Assembly: GCA_041659285.1 (NCBI GenBank)
Contig: JBAZYO010000002.1
Location: forward strand, 124,001 to 188,000
Direction: 5' to 3'
DNA: 64,000 nucleotides
Source: Vicinamibacterales bacterium
GTDB taxonomy: Bacteria > Acidobacteriota > Vicinamibacteria > Vicinamibacterales > UBA2999
A program made the translations under genes and the position numbers. The notes beneath the pieces are model-generated. The model was not told the DNA's origin, ran no database searches, and saw only the letters and a program-made list of their open reading frames with translations. Position 1 is the stretch's first letter, and every line of letters begins with the position of its first letter. Shown in pieces: positions 24,088 through 33,543 of the stretch.

Positions 24088-27000
24088 TGATGTGAATCCT
24101 GGTTCAGTTCCCGAGCGATCTCGGTTTGCACGCGCTGGAATTCCGAGTCCAACCGCACCAACAGCGGGGTGACGTCCGCCAGGTCCTCCGCGCACCCGGC
24201 TGCTTCGAGCCGGCCGCAGATGGGAGCCATGGTCGCCGCGCCGACGTTCAGGCTCGCGCCCTTGAGCGCATGCGCGGCCCGTCCGAGGGCAACCGGATCC
24301 TGCCGGCCGGCCGACGCCCGCAGGTCGGTCAAGTACTTCGGGGCATCCTCCAGAAACGCCTGCATCACCCGTCCGAACAGCGAGGGCGTCGTCTGCTGCG
24401 CCAGCGTCCTGAGCTGCTCGATCACGGCCGGGTCGAGCGCGTCACGCGGCGGCGGGGCCGGGCGTTCCGCCTCCTGTGACATCGCCGCCGGCGACCCGCT
24501 GCCTGGCCGCGGTCCGCTGCTCAGCCAACGATCGAGTGTTTCGACCAGAGCCTGCAGTTGCACAGGCTTGCTCATGTAGTCGTCCATACCGGCCGCCAGG
24601 CATTTCTCGCGGTCGCCGGCCAGCACCTTGGCCGTCATGGCGATGATCGGAACGCGGGGCCGAGGCCGGGCCGATTCGCCGAGTCGCGCTTCGAGAGCCC
24701 GGAATGCACGCGTGGCCTCGAAGCCATCCATGACCGGCATTTCGCCGTCCATGAACACGAGATCGTACGGCTGTTGCTGAAGCAGCTTCACGGCTTCGGC
24801 GCCGTTGCCGGCCAGCTCCACCTGGCAGCCGAGGCCTTCGAGCGCGAGTTGCGCGACGCGCTGGTTCGTGGTGTTGTCGTCCGCCACGAGTACGCGGCCG
24901 TGGAAGCGCGGCCGGCCCGGCACTGCGTTGGCGGCGGGCCGCGCGGCGCCAGGCGCCTGGCCGGCGCCCACTTGCCCGGCTCGGACCGCGATCAGCACAT
25001 CGAACAGCGCGGACGGCCGCATCGGCTTGACCAGGGATCCGGCGAACCCGCCCACCCGTGTCAGTTCCGCCGCGTTCTTTTCGATCGTGGTCGTCAACAA
25101 GATCAACGCGGCTTCGCGCAACAGGGGATCGGCCTTGATGGTCCTGGCCAGGCCGATGCCGTCCATGCCTGGCAGGTGATGGTCGATGAGCACGATTTGA
25201 TACGAATCGCCGGCCGCGGCGGCGGCGTGCAGCTCGGCCAGCGCCTGCTCGACGGAGGCCGCGGCGCTGCTGGGAATGCGCCAGCCACACAACTGTTCGT
25301 AGACGACGCGACGGCTGATCGCGTTGTCGTCGACCAACAGTACGCGCGCCGCCGTGATGTCCACGCCCAACGGCGCCGGCACTGGACTGGCCTCGACGGG
25401 TAACGGCAAGGTGAACCAGAATTTCGACCCTTCGCCGATGCGGCTATCGACACCGATCTGGCCGCCCATCAACTCGACCAGGCGCTTGCAGATCGCCAGG
25501 CCCAGGCCCGTCCCGCCGAAGCGCCTGGTGGTGGAGGCGTCGGCCTGCGAGAAGCGCTCGAACAGGCGGCTCACCGCCTCGGGTGTGATGCCGATGCCAC
25601 TGTCCTCGATCGAGACACGCAGCCCGGCCCGAGCCTGCCGCGCCGCCTGCGGCTCCTCCTCAACGCTGACCAGGACATGCCCGTGCTCGGAGAACTTGAT
25701 CGCATTGCCGACCAGGTTCACGAGCACTTGTCGAATCCGGCTGGCATCGCCGTGGAACCGGCGCCGGGCGTCCGGCGCGTAGCGCAGGACCAGCTCGAGC
25801 CCTTTCTGCTGCGCGCGCTCGGCGAACATCCCGCCCACTTCCTCCACTGTCGTCAGCAAATCGAACGGGGCCTCCTCGATGGGCATCCGGCCGGCCTCGA
25901 TCTTCGAGATGTCGAGGATGTCATTGATCAGCGTGAGCAGCGAGTGCGCGCTCGATCGCGCGATCGTGGCCAGCTCGCGCTGCCGAGCGGTCAAGTCGCC
26001 GTCCATGAGGAGGCCGACCGCGCCAATCACGCCGTTCATCGGCGTGCGGATCTCGTGGCTCATCGTCGCCAGGAACTCGCTCTTGGCGCGGTTGGCGGCT
26101 TCGGCCTCGGCCTTGGCCTGCAGCAGTTCCGCCTCGGCCCGCTTGGCCTCCGTGACGTCCCGAATCGCGCTAATCACGACCGCGCCATCCGTCGTCTCCA
26201 ACGGGCTCAGGCTGATCTCGACCGGGATTTCCGAGCCATCCTTGCGCGACGCGAAGAGCGAGCGCTTGGCGCCCATCCGTCGCGCGCTGGAAGAGGCCGC
26301 GAACGAGTTCCTCCGGGCGATATGGCCCGTGAAGCGGGCTGGAATCAGGACCTCGACGCTCCGCCCGAGGAGTTCCGCGCGCGAATAGCCGAAGAGTTGT
26401 TCCGTCTGCGAATTGACCAGCACGATCTGGCCGTCGCGATCGACGATGACCATGGCATCGGGCGCGGCTTCCAGCAGCCGCTTGAACTGCTCGTCGGAAT
26501 TTTTCCGCGTGGTGACGTCCTGGATCGTGCCGGCCAGGCGGGTGACGTTGCCGGCGCCGTCGAGCAACGCTTCCACGCTGCCGTGCACGAAGCGCACCTC
26601 GCCATCAGGCCGCACGATCCGGTTATCCAGACTGGCGTGGGTCTTCGTCGCCAGCACGGAGTTGACCCATTCAACCATCCGCCGCCTGTCGTCCGGATGC
26701 AGGCAGGCCAGATACTGCTCGTAGCTGGGGATGCAGTGCTCGCGGTCGACGCCAAAGATCAGGAAGGTCTGGTCCGACCAGGTCATCGCATTGGCGACCA
26801 CGTCCCATTCCCAGCTGCCGACCTGAGCGACCGCCTGTGCCCGCGCCAGCTCCGCGGTGCGCTGCCGGACCCGTTCGTCCAGTTCGACCGCGACCTGGCG
26901 AAGCTCGTCTTCCTTGGCGCCGATCGCCCGCGCCATGCCATTGAACTCGCGCGCCACCAGCCCGATGTCGTCGTTGGATGAATCCGGGATGGGCTCGTTG

Positions 27001-28061
27001 AATCGTCCGGCGGCGACGCTCGCCACGCTGCGACGCAACGCCCGCAGCGGCCGGACAATCCGGCGCGCCACCAAAAACGCGAGCGCCGCCGAGCCCAACA
27101 GCGCCAGGGCACCAATTTGGACCAGCGCCCACTCAAACGCGCGAACCGAGGCGAAGGCCTCGGCCTGATCGATCTTGACGACGAGTCCGAGCTGATACCG
27201 ATCGACCCAGTGACACGCTTCGACCACCGGAACGCCCCGGTAATCGTGCGCCCGCGACACGCCGCTGCCACTCTCGATGCAGCGGCGGACGGTCAGGGTG
27301 TCGATCTCGCGCCGCAGCACCGCCGCTTCCTTGATGAATCGCGGCTGCGTAATCAGCAAGCGGTCGCCGTTGAAGAGGAAGGAGTCCTCCGACTGGTGCC
27401 GGCCCGTTCGCCGTTGAGCGATCGCATTCAGCGCGGCCAGATCCATGCGGCCGGTCAGCACCGCCAGCAGGCGACCCTCGGCCGAGCGCACCGGGGCCGA
27501 GACGACCATCGCCGGCCCCTTGAGAGTGGTGGAGTAGTACGGCCCCTGCAAGTGAACGGCGACCTTGCCGCTGATGAAATAGGGGCGGGCCAGTTTCGAG
27601 GTGCCTTCTTCCGCAGGCGCGGTCGACGCCACGACGATGCCGCCCTGCGGCTCGATGACCGACACGTCGAGGAAGGCGGCGTGCGGGCCGCTCGTGAATG
27701 GCGCCAGCTCCTGAAGGAGCAGCCCGTGAATGGACCGCGCCTCGCCGGAAAGCGGCATCGCCGCCGCCAGGCTGGCGACGCGTGTCACCAGATCGCCGCC
27801 CGCAGCCAGCTGCCCCAGATCATTCAGGCGCTCGTTGATGGCCGCATCGAGCGCCGCTTCTTTTTCGATGGCGAGCGAGAGCACTTCGCCGACGGCGGCC
27901 GACTCGAGGCTGGCGCTCCCACTGCGATACGAAAGCACGCCAACGACGGTCAGCAGCGTGGCGGCAAAGAGCAGGAAGATTACGACAATCCGTGACGTGA
28001 TGCCCAGTGCCATCGTGCGTTTCCATGCCGTATACGAACGGGTTGCGAGTCGAGCGATCAT
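24084..28061 (-). CDS. Hybrid histidine kinase, Cache-HAMP-PAS-PAS-HisKA-HATPase-REC-REC-Hpt
   Basis: About 1325 residues from ATG 28061 (ATG 28013 is possible). The first transmembrane helix is at ~24-45, with an extracytoplasmic sensor of ~265 residues (Cache-like) and a second helix at ~312-332, then HAMP. Two PAS domains follow. The HisKA phospho-His669 lies in M-S-H-E-I-R-T-P-M-N-G, and the HATPase has G-T-G-L-G-L-A-I-C. Two receivers have Asp960 (L-I-D-H-H-L-P-G) and Asp1105 (M-D-G-E-M-P-V-M-D-G), and the Hpt domain has His1264 (A-H-A-L-K-G-A). It is a full internal phosphorelay, probably passing to the overlapping response regulator. Confidence 0.92.
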   Translation of the reverse strand: MIARLATRSYTAWKRTMALGITSRIVVIFLLFAATLLTVVGVLSYRSGSASLESAAVGEVLSLAIEKEAALDAAINERLNDLGQLAAGGDLVTRVASLAAAMPLSGEARSIHGLLLQELAPFTSGPHAAFLDVSVIEPQGGIVVASTAPAEEGTSKLARPYFISGKVAVHLQGPYYSTTLKGPAMVVSAPVRSAEGRLLAVLTGRMDLAALNAIAQRRTGRHQSEDSFLFNGDRLLITQPRFIKEAAVLRREIDTLTVRRCIESGSGVSRAHDYRGVPVVEACHWVDRYQLGLVVKIDQAEAFASVRAFEWALVQIGALALLGSAALAFLVARRIVRPLRALRRSVASVAAGRFNEPIPDSSNDDIGLVAREFNGMARAIGAKEDELRQVAVELDERVRQRTAELARAQAVAQVGSWEWDVVANAMTWSDQTFLIFGVDREHCIPSYEQYLACLHPDDRRRMVEWVNSVLATKTHASLDNRIVRPDGEVRFVHGSVEALLDGAGNVTRLAGTIQDVTTRKNSDEQFKRLLEAAPDAMVIVDRDGQIVLVNSQTEQLFGYSRAELLGRSVEVLIPARFTGHIARRNSFAASSSARRMGAKRSLFASRKDGSEIPVEISLSPLETTDGAVVISAIRDVTEAKRAEAELLQAKAEAEAANRAKSEFLATMSHEIRTPMNGVIGAVGLLMDGDLTARQRELATIARSSAHSLLTLINDILDISKIEAGRMPIEEAPFDLLTTVEEVGGMFAERAQQKGLELVLRYAPDARRRFHGDASRIRQVLVNLVGNAIKFSEHGHVLVSVEEEPQAARQARAGLRVSIEDSGIGITPEAVSRLFERFSQADASTTRRFGGTGLGLAICKRLVELMGGQIGVDSRIGEGSKFWFTLPLPVEASPVPAPLGVDITAARVLLVDDNAISRRVVYEQLCGWRIPSSAAASVEQALAELHAAAAAGDSYQIVLIDHHLPGMDGIGLARTIKADPLLREAALILLTTTIEKNAAELTRVGGFAGSLVKPMRPSALFDVLIAVRAGQVGAGQAPGAARPAANAVPGRPRFHGRVLVADDNTTNQRVAQLALEGLGCQVELAGNGAEAVKLLQQQPYDLVFMDGEMPVMDGFEATRAFRALEARLGESARPRPRVPIIAMTAKVLAGDREKCLAAGMDDYMSKPVQLQALVETLDRWLSSGPRPGSGSPAAMSQEAERPAPPPRDALDPAVIEQLRTLAQQTTPSLFGRVMQAFLEDAPKYLTDLRASAGRQDPVALGRAAHALKGASLNVGAATMAPICGRLEAAGCAEDLADVTPLLVRLDSEFQRVQTEIARELNQDSHQ

Positions 28062-28102
28062 CGGTCCTGTTTTCCGGCCGGCCTGCGAGTGGGGCCGCCA
28101 GG

Positions 28103-28122
28103 CGTTCTTCCTAGCAAGAACG
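28103..28122 (-). other. Small inverted repeat before the hybrid kinase gene
   Basis: CGTTCTT (28103-28109) and AAGAACG (28116-28122) are perfect 7-base arms around a six-base spacer. It lies in the 183-base gap between the response regulator gene (ends 28245) and the hybrid kinase start (28061). No T-run follows, so an operator-like dyad or weak hairpin is as likely as a terminator. Nothing else was recognised in this gap. Confidence 0.35.
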
Positions 28123-28244
28123 GCACCAATGGCCGAACCGGCGGGTGGCCACGATCCGCGCGACGTGATGTTCAACGCGATGGCTGGCGGACCGACGGTG
28201 ATGTCGGGATTTCGACACGGGCGGGCGTGGTTCCCCGTTTGGAG

Positions 28245-28943
28245 CTACTGATTCAGCCGATCGAAGAGCACGAGCCGCGCCGCTTCGCGCAGGCCCGTTG
28301 CGGAAAACGGCTTCTCCAGGAACGCCTCCCCCTCAGCCAGTTCGTCGCGGCCTTCGAAGAGTTGGTCGGAAAAACCGGTCTGGTAGAGCACGCGGAGATT
28401 GGGCAGCCGCTGGCGAAACCGGTCGGCGACCACCGGCCCCGTCATCCCCGGCATGTGGAAGTCGGTGATCAGCAGGTCGAGGTCCTGGCCGGACGATCGC
28501 TCCAGTGCTTCCATCCCACTGTTTGCCGACAGGAGCTCGAAGTTTTCATGACTGAGGATCCGGAGCAGCACTTCGACCATCAACGGATCGTCGTCGACGA
28601 CCATCACCCGCTTGCGTGGAAGCGGCCTGAGGTGACCGTCGGTGTCGCGGCGCTGGCCCGCCGGCGCCTCCCCCAGCAGGCGATCCAGCTGCGCCAGGTC
28701 CGGCACCGGGAGCGACGCGGTGGCGGGCGTGCGGCCCGCCTGGAAGCGCTCCCGGTCGGGAGCCGGTTCCAGACGAAACGCGACCGGCAGGTTGCCTTCG
28801 GCGCCAATGCTCCAGAGCCTGTCGATCAGAGCCTGCGGCAGCCCGAGCTCGATGCCCGCCACATACACTTCGGCGCACAACGTCTCGAGCTCGTGAACCC
28901 GGCGTTCCAGTCTCGCCACCCGGGCCGTCTCCATGGACTGCAT
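28245..28943 (-). CDS. Response regulator, C-terminal receiver
   Basis: 232 residues. The N-terminal ~100 residues are helical, with a short coiled region (A-R-L-E-R-R-V-H-E-L-E) and no recognised domain. A C-terminal receiver (~111-232) has V-V-D-D-D, phospho-Asp in L-I-T-D-F-H-M-P-G and E-K-P-F. The domain order, receiver last, is typical of phosphorelay intermediates or adaptors. It follows the GNAT gene by eight bases and precedes the hybrid kinase by 183 bases. Confidence 0.82.
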   Translation of the reverse strand: MQSMETARVARLERRVHELETLCAEVYVAGIELGLPQALIDRLWSIGAEGNLPVAFRLEPAPDRERFQAGRTPATASLPVPDLAQLDRLLGEAPAGQRRDTDGHLRPLPRKRVMVVDDDPLMVEVLLRILSHENFELLSANSGMEALERSSGQDLDLLITDFHMPGMTGPVVADRFRQRLPNLRVLYQTGFSDQLFEGRDELAEGEAFLEKPFSATGLREAARLVLFDRLNQ

Positions 28944-28951
28944 CAGCTACC

Positions 28952-29872
28952 TCATTCGCTCACAGGATGTTGGATCGACCCCGACAAGAACGCCGCGATC
29001 TCGGTGAACCCGCACCGCTCGTATAATCGGCCGCCCCGGGTGTTGGATTCACTCACCAGGAGTGTCAGCGTGCGATAGCCCGCGCTGGCGCTGCGCGCCA
29101 TCACTTCGGCCAGCAACGACGACCCGAGGCCACCCGCCTGCGCGTCCGGGCGCACGGCGAGTTGCGCCAGATGCGCGGTCGTCGCGGCGAGCCGGGTGAC
29201 CAGCGCGACGCCGTCAAGGTTGCCGGAGGGGTCTGGCGTGACCGCGCTGAGTGCCGGCGCGAATGCCCCGCACGCGGTCGTGCCGAGCAGTTGCGCGAGG
29301 TATTCGATCCAGTCGGCCACCCTGCCCCCGGGCGCAAAAGGGCGCGAGCGGTCGGGGCCGTAGGTCTGCGCCAATAACGACGCGAGCTTCGACAGATCGG
29401 CCGGCCGCCACCCACGGGGCCCGGCCGGGCGCGTCGGGTCCGGGTTCGCTTCGCAGGACAACGCGCGAACGAGGTAGCGGTAGCGTTCCACGGCCACGCC
29501 CCTGACGGCCAGTTCGCCGGCCAGCCCCGGCGCATCAAAGGGTCCGAACAGCAGGGCGCCGCTGGCCGATTGGGCTTCCGGCGAAGTCCACACCGCGTCG
29601 AGGAGTTTCGCCGTGACTTCCCGCGACGAGGACACGAGCCCACCGACCTGCACTTGGTCGCCGTGACGAAGGTGATATGACCAGCCCCGTACCCGGCCGT
29701 CGGCCCCGGTCGCGATGAAACCGGGCAGCGCGCCGGTCCGCCGCGCGTCTTCGATGCAGGCCCAGGTCGGCGAGGTCTCCCAGAGCAAGTCGTGGCGCCA
29801 CCGCGCCGCCTCCGCCGCATAGAGAGGCGCCAGTAGCGCCGCGTCACCGGCCCGCCAGTCACTCACCGTCAT
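28952..29872 (-). CDS. GNAT acetyltransferase (double-domain), downstream of csrA
   Basis: 306 residues. The C-terminal half has GNAT motif A (L-A-V-R-P-D-A-Q-A-G-G-L-G-S-S-L-L) and motif B (Y-E-R-C-G-F), so acetyl-CoA binding is expected. The N-terminal half looks like a degenerate GNAT repeat. The substrate is unknown. It overlaps the csrA stop by ATGA, tying it to the flgM-to-csrA late operon. It could acetylate a nonulosonate precursor (a PseH-type step, which is missing from the sugar operon) or a flagellar protein; this is speculation from context. Confidence 0.75.
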   Translation of the reverse strand: MTVSDWRAGDAALLAPLYAAEAARWRHDLLWETSPTWACIEDARRTGALPGFIATGADGRVRGWSYHLRHGDQVQVGGLVSSSREVTAKLLDAVWTSPEAQSASGALLFGPFDAPGLAGELAVRGVAVERYRYLVRALSCEANPDPTRPAGPRGWRPADLSKLASLLAQTYGPDRSRPFAPGGRVADWIEYLAQLLGTTACGAFAPALSAVTPDPSGNLDGVALVTRLAATTAHLAQLAVRPDAQAGGLGSSLLAEVMARSASAGYRTLTLLVSESNTRGGRLYERCGFTEIAAFLSGSIQHPVSE

Positions 29873-30126
29873 GGCGGGGCATCGGTCACCAGCGCGCCTG
29901 CCAGCCGGCGGCGCAACCGGTTCGCCGCGTCCATGGTCTGGCCTGCGGTCGCCGCCGACGCATTGGCGGCGCTCACCAGTTCGTAGACTTCCTGCCGGTG
30001 CACGGCGACCTCGCGCGGGGCGGTGACGCCCAGCCGGACGCCGTCCTTGCCGACGCGCAGCACGCGCACTTCGATGCCGTCGCCAATGATGTTCGCTTCG
30101 TCGCGCTTGCGGGTGAACACCAGCAT
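29869..30126 (-). CDS. csrA: CsrA post-transcriptional regulator
   Basis: 85 residues. The CsrA fold is clear: M-L-V-F-T-R-K, then I-I-G-D-G-I-E-V-R-V-L and the RNA-binding G-V-T-A-P-R-E-V-A-V-H-R segment. It binds A-N-G-G-A motifs in mRNA leaders. It is longer than the usual 60-70 residues because of an ~25-residue Arg/Ala-rich C-terminal tail. It lies immediately downstream of fliW, the standard pairing in which FliW sequesters CsrA until flagellin accumulates. The likely target is the fliC leader at 20277-20309. Confidence 0.95.
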   Translation of the reverse strand: MLVFTRKRDEANIIGDGIEVRVLRVGKDGVRLGVTAPREVAVHRQEVYELVSAANASAATAGQTMDAANRLRRRLAGALVTDAPP

Positions 30127-30130
30127 GGCG

Positions 30131-30559
30131 TCAGGCCAGAGAGAGGCGATGGTCGACCGGATACGGACTATCACCAGGAATCACCTGGACCCCGATCATC
30201 CGGCGCGGGTTGACGACCACCGGCGCCCGCAAGTTGACGAGGGCGGTGTCGGCATCGAGGCGCACCAGGGCCAGCCAGACCAGGCGGTCGTCGTCGCGCG
30301 CCTCTAGGCGATGGCGGGACGCCGGAGGAAGCTCGAAGTGGTAGGCCGGCAGCACCAGACGCTGGTCGACGGCGAGAAACGATGGATGCGGGTCGTCCAG
30401 GCTCTGCAGGCACGTCAGCGGATCGAGCGCAGACGCCGTGATGATCACAAAACGCTGGCAGCCCTCGAAGCCCGGCACCCCCTCAGGGAATGCCACGACG
30501 GCGGCGGACTGCACGTCAAACGACCCGAACCGGGTTTCAATGATCGACTTGCCGGACAC
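30131..30559 (-). CDS. fliW: FliW flagellar assembly factor (CsrA antagonist)
   Basis: 142 residues. FliW motifs: F-G-S-F-D-V and F-P-E-G-V-P-G-F-E near residues 11-32, the beta-barrel middle, and V-N-L-R-A-P-V-V-V-N-P near the end. It binds flagellin or CsrA exclusively, so export of flagellin frees FliW to inhibit CsrA. The GTG start at 30559 is supported by AGGTGA seven bases upstream. It lies between flgL and csrA with small gaps. Confidence 0.95.
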   Translation of the reverse strand: MSGKSIIETRFGSFDVQSAAVVAFPEGVPGFEGCQRFVIITASALDPLTCLQSLDDPHPSFLAVDQRLVLPAYHFELPPASRHRLEARDDDRLVWLALVRLDADTALVNLRAPVVVNPRRMIGVQVIPGDSPYPVDHRLSLA

Positions 30560-30562
30560 TGG

Positions 30563-31450
30563 TCACCTCAAGTAGTCGAGGAGCGACGCTTTCGACCCGT
30601 TACCGACGGCGCCGAGGGCCGCCTCGTACGCCGTCCGCGCCTGGGTCATCTGGCTGATCGCCTTCGCCATGTCAACGTCTTGATCCTGAGACACACGCCT
30701 CTCGGCGGCCAGGCGGAACCGGACGAGCGTCTCTTGCTCCTCGTCGATCCCGTACTGATCGGCGCCGACCTGGCTTTGCGCCCGCAGCGTGCGGTCGAAG
30801 GTCCGGGCGAGGGCCGCCATGCCGGTTTCCATGCCGGGCTCGTCGCTGACCTGGGCGGCCGCGATCATGACATCGAAGGCCGAGAGCACGTCGGTCGCGT
30901 CGGCACCCTGTGCGATGGCGCGGCCGTCCATGGCGATGGTCGCGCTGCGGCTGCGTCCGATGTCCACGGTCACCGGCGCGCCGTCTCCTTGATAGGTCCA
31001 CACACCGGCGGCAAAGACGTACGGCGGCGTCAGCGCGGCGCTGCCGCTGAAGAGATACGTGCCGCGAAACGTGGAGTTGAGAAAACTCGCGGTCCGGTCG
31101 CGCTGCCCCTGCAGCTTCGCGACGAGGGCGTCCCGAGTCGCCTGATCCGCGGTGTTACCGCGCGCCGTGGCGGCGGTGGCTTGCGCTTCGGACAGCGTAT
31201 CGACCAGCGCCGTGAGCACGCCGTCGAGCACTGACAAGCGGGCGCGCGCGGTGTCGGCGGAGCGCGTGTAGGCGTCGAGGGTGCCAATTTCGGTGTGGCC
31301 GTCAATCGCCCGCTGCGCCGCCACAGGATCGTCGCTCGCCGAACGCAGGCGGCGCCCGGTGGCGACCTGCTCCTGCGCCCGCGCGAACTGCTGGGCGGCG
31401 GTATTGATGGCGTCGAGGCTCTCGTCGATCGCCCGGAAAGTCACGCGCAT
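30563..31450 (-). CDS. flgL: FlgL hook-filament junction protein (HAP3)
   Basis: 295 residues. The flagellin-like N-terminal region has A-T-G-R-R-L-R-S-A-S-D-D-P and a C-terminal D-Q-D-V-D-M-A-K-A-I-S segment. It joins the filament to FlgK. The start ATG at 31450 overlaps the flgK stop as TGATG and has GGAGG six bases upstream. It belongs to the flgM-flgN-flgK-flgL-fliW-csrA operon. Confidence 0.94.
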   Translation of the reverse strand: MRVTFRAIDESLDAINTAAQQFARAQEQVATGRRLRSASDDPVAAQRAIDGHTEIGTLDAYTRSADTARARLSVLDGVLTALVDTLSEAQATAATARGNTADQATRDALVAKLQGQRDRTASFLNSTFRGTYLFSGSAALTPPYVFAAGVWTYQGDGAPVTVDIGRSRSATIAMDGRAIAQGADATDVLSAFDVMIAAAQVSDEPGMETGMAALARTFDRTLRAQSQVGADQYGIDEEQETLVRFRLAAERRVSQDQDVDMAKAISQMTQARTAYEAALGAVGNGSKASLLDYLR

Positions 31451-32811
31451 CACCCGCCTCCCACGATCCGCATCAACGTCGCCAGCATCTGGTCGACGGC
31501 CGAAAAATACTTCGCATTGGCTTCGTATGCGCGCTGAAACCGCATCATCATGGCCGCCTCTTCGTCGAGCGAGACGCCGGATATCTGATCGCGCAGCTTG
31601 GCAACCTGGTCGACGATCTCCCGGCGGCTCATTTGCTGCGTCTGCGCCGTCTGGGCGTCGGAGCCCACCTGGTAGACGAGCTGCCCCCAGCCTTCGGCGA
31701 GCGTGGCCGTGGCGCCGACGATCCGGGCCTCGCGCACGCCGGCGATGGCCTTGGCCACCTGGTTGTCCCCCGCCGCGCCGGACTGCGACGCCGCCACCAG
31801 TCTCGAGTCGGCCGCCACGCCCGGATCCATCGTCACCGCCGCGGCCGCGCCCGCGGCGACGGCGAGGGGGGCGAAGAAGTTCCGGTTGGTCCCTCCGAGA
31901 AGGTCGATGCCGCCACGATGCAGCGTATTCACCTGCTGCGTCAGCGCGAAGGCAATGGTGTCGAGGCGATCCCGGTACGCCGGGATGTTCGTGTCGCGTA
32001 CATCCAGCCAGCCTGACAGCCGTCCCTTGGTGATGCCGGCGGTGATGTCGACGCCGCCGAGCGTGACCGCGGCCAGTCCGGCAGGGGCGACACTGGTGGC
32101 GGACAGCGCATAGGCGTTGCCGCCGATCACGATCGCACGCCCATTCCCCACCGACACATCCGCGCCGCCGTCTGCCCGCGGGACCACGGAGACGCCGGCC
32201 AGTTCCGACAGTTCCTTCAGGACCAGTCCCATCTGGTCCTTCAGTCCTTCCGTATCGGCGCCGTTGGCGCCGGCGATGGCGGCGTTCAATCCAGCCGCCT
32301 GCGAACCGAGCGCGTTGATGCGGTCGAGACCGCCGCGCACCTGCGCATCGGCCATCCGCTGCGCATCGCTCAACCGTGTTGAGAGGTCGCCGAATGCCCT
32401 GCCGATCAGCCCGCCCTGCAGGACCACGCTGTCACGTAAGACGGTGGACGTGGGGTCGTTGGCCAGGTCAGCAAAGGCGTCGAAGAACGCGGTCAGTTGG
32501 GCGTCGAGCGAGGCGCCCGGCGCGCCCAGTGACGCTTCCACCACCGCCAGCGAATCGGCGACGGCTCCCTCCCTGGCTTCCGCCGGCAACTCCTGGCGCA
32601 CCCGCGCCTCGAGCATCGCGTCGCGACGGGCCCGAATGCCCAGCACTTCCACACCGGTCTGCCCCGAACCGCTTTGCGCCAATTCAACCGTGCGACGCGT
32701 GTACCCATCCGTGTTGAGATTGGCGATGTTCTGACCGGCCACGTCCAAACCGGCGCGCTGCGCGTCGAGCGCGCGGGCGGCCATCGCGAGGCTGCTCATG
32801 AGTCCGGACAT
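31450..32811 (-). CDS. flgK: FlgK hook-filament junction protein (HAP1)
   Basis: 453 residues. The N-terminus has L-D-V-A-G-Q-N-I-A-N-L-N-T-D-G-Y-T-R and the C-terminus has S-L-D-E-E-A-A-M-M-M-R-F-Q-R-A-Y-E-A-N-A-K-Y, both typical of FlgK. ATG at 32811 overlaps the flgN stop as TGATG. Upstream in-frame extension is Gly/Arg-rich and rejected. Confidence 0.95.
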   Translation of the reverse strand: MSGLMSSLAMAARALDAQRAGLDVAGQNIANLNTDGYTRRTVELAQSGSGQTGVEVLGIRARRDAMLEARVRQELPAEAREGAVADSLAVVEASLGAPGASLDAQLTAFFDAFADLANDPTSTVLRDSVVLQGGLIGRAFGDLSTRLSDAQRMADAQVRGGLDRINALGSQAAGLNAAIAGANGADTEGLKDQMGLVLKELSELAGVSVVPRADGGADVSVGNGRAIVIGGNAYALSATSVAPAGLAAVTLGGVDITAGITKGRLSGWLDVRDTNIPAYRDRLDTIAFALTQQVNTLHRGGIDLLGGTNRNFFAPLAVAAGAAAAVTMDPGVAADSRLVAASQSGAAGDNQVAKAIAGVREARIVGATATLAEGWGQLVYQVGSDAQTAQTQQMSRREIVDQVAKLRDQISGVSLDEEAAMMMRFQRAYEANAKYFSAVDQMLATLMRIVGGG

Positions 32812-33170
32812 CAGAGCCGTCCTTTCATGCCCGTACCGCGCAGACCCGGACCAACCGGCATGGCCGCCCGGTGGTCGTACCCGCCCGAGCGGCCCTGTGC
32901 CGCCAGCGCCGCCTGCACGACGTCGGCCGCCGCCGTGCCCAGGATGCGGCACCGTGCGAGGGCCGCGCGGGCACGCGTCAACTCGGCGGCGAGGGCGGCC
33001 CGATCAGCCGAGGCCACGGCGGTCACGTGGCCCAGATCGGCCAGCGCCGCCGCCAGCTTCTGCTCGGCGGCCATCAGCGCCGAATTGTCCGGTGTGGACA
33101 ACGCGCTCGCCACCGCCTCGAGGGCGGCGGCCAATCGGGTGGCCAGAGCCACCGCAGGTGAGCGAACCAT
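32811..33170 (-). CDS. flgN: FlgN-like chaperone
   Basis: 119 residues, helical, Ala/Leu-rich with a C-terminal Gly/Pro tail. FlgN is the export chaperone for FlgK and FlgL. The sequence alone is weakly diagnostic, but its place between flgM and flgK, with TGATG coupling to flgK, is the canonical flgN locus. Confidence 0.72.
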   Translation of the reverse strand: MVRSPAVALATRLAAALEAVASALSTPDNSALMAAEQKLAAALADLGHVTAVASADRAALAAELTRARAALARCRILGTAAADVVQAALAAQGRSGGYDHRAAMPVGPGLRGTGMKGRL

Positions 33171-33182
33171 CGTCAGAATCCG

Positions 33183-33485
33183 TTACTCGTCCTGGCCCAG
33201 CGCGCGGTCGATCAACACATCGGCCAGCCGGCCGGGGTCGTTGCCGAGCTCACCGCTGGCGAGGAGGGCCTTCGCTCGCGCCACCACCTCGGGCCGCACG
33301 TCCGGCGTCTGGCCGGCTGCCGCCGCGGCGGACTGGGCCAGCTGGACGCCGGTCGAGAGGCTGACCTGATCCGCGGTTGCGGACGGCCGGACCCGCCCGG
33401 CGCCCTTGCTGTCCCGGGTCTCCGCGGCGTATGCCTGCTGCGCGGCGGCGGTTTCAAGATTGGCGCGGGTGTTGTCGATCTTCAT
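33183..33485 (-). CDS. flgM: FlgM anti-sigma-28 factor
   Basis: 100 residues. The disordered polar N-terminal half is followed by the FlgM C-terminal helices (V-S-L-S-T-G-V-Q-L, R-P-E-V-V-A-R-A-K-A-L-L-A-S-G, L-A-D-V-L-I-D). It binds FliA and is exported once the hook is complete. It starts its own operon from the best sigma-28 box in the window (33544-33570), so it is autoregulated by the factor it inhibits. Confidence 0.9.
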   Translation of the reverse strand: MKIDNTRANLETAAAQQAYAAETRDSKGAGRVRPSATADQVSLSTGVQLAQSAAAAAGQTPDVRPEVVARAKALLASGELGNDPGRLADVLIDRALGQDE

Positions 33486-33543
33486 ATTGTGTCTCTCCCG
33501 ATCTCGCGCCAAGGCGCTGGCGCACGAGACCGCCATGATTCCA

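Noticed and set aside
28952..29872. Calling the GNAT gene pseH/flmH
   Set aside because: It is a double-domain GNAT far from the sugar operon and lacks diagnostic features; context alone is not enough.
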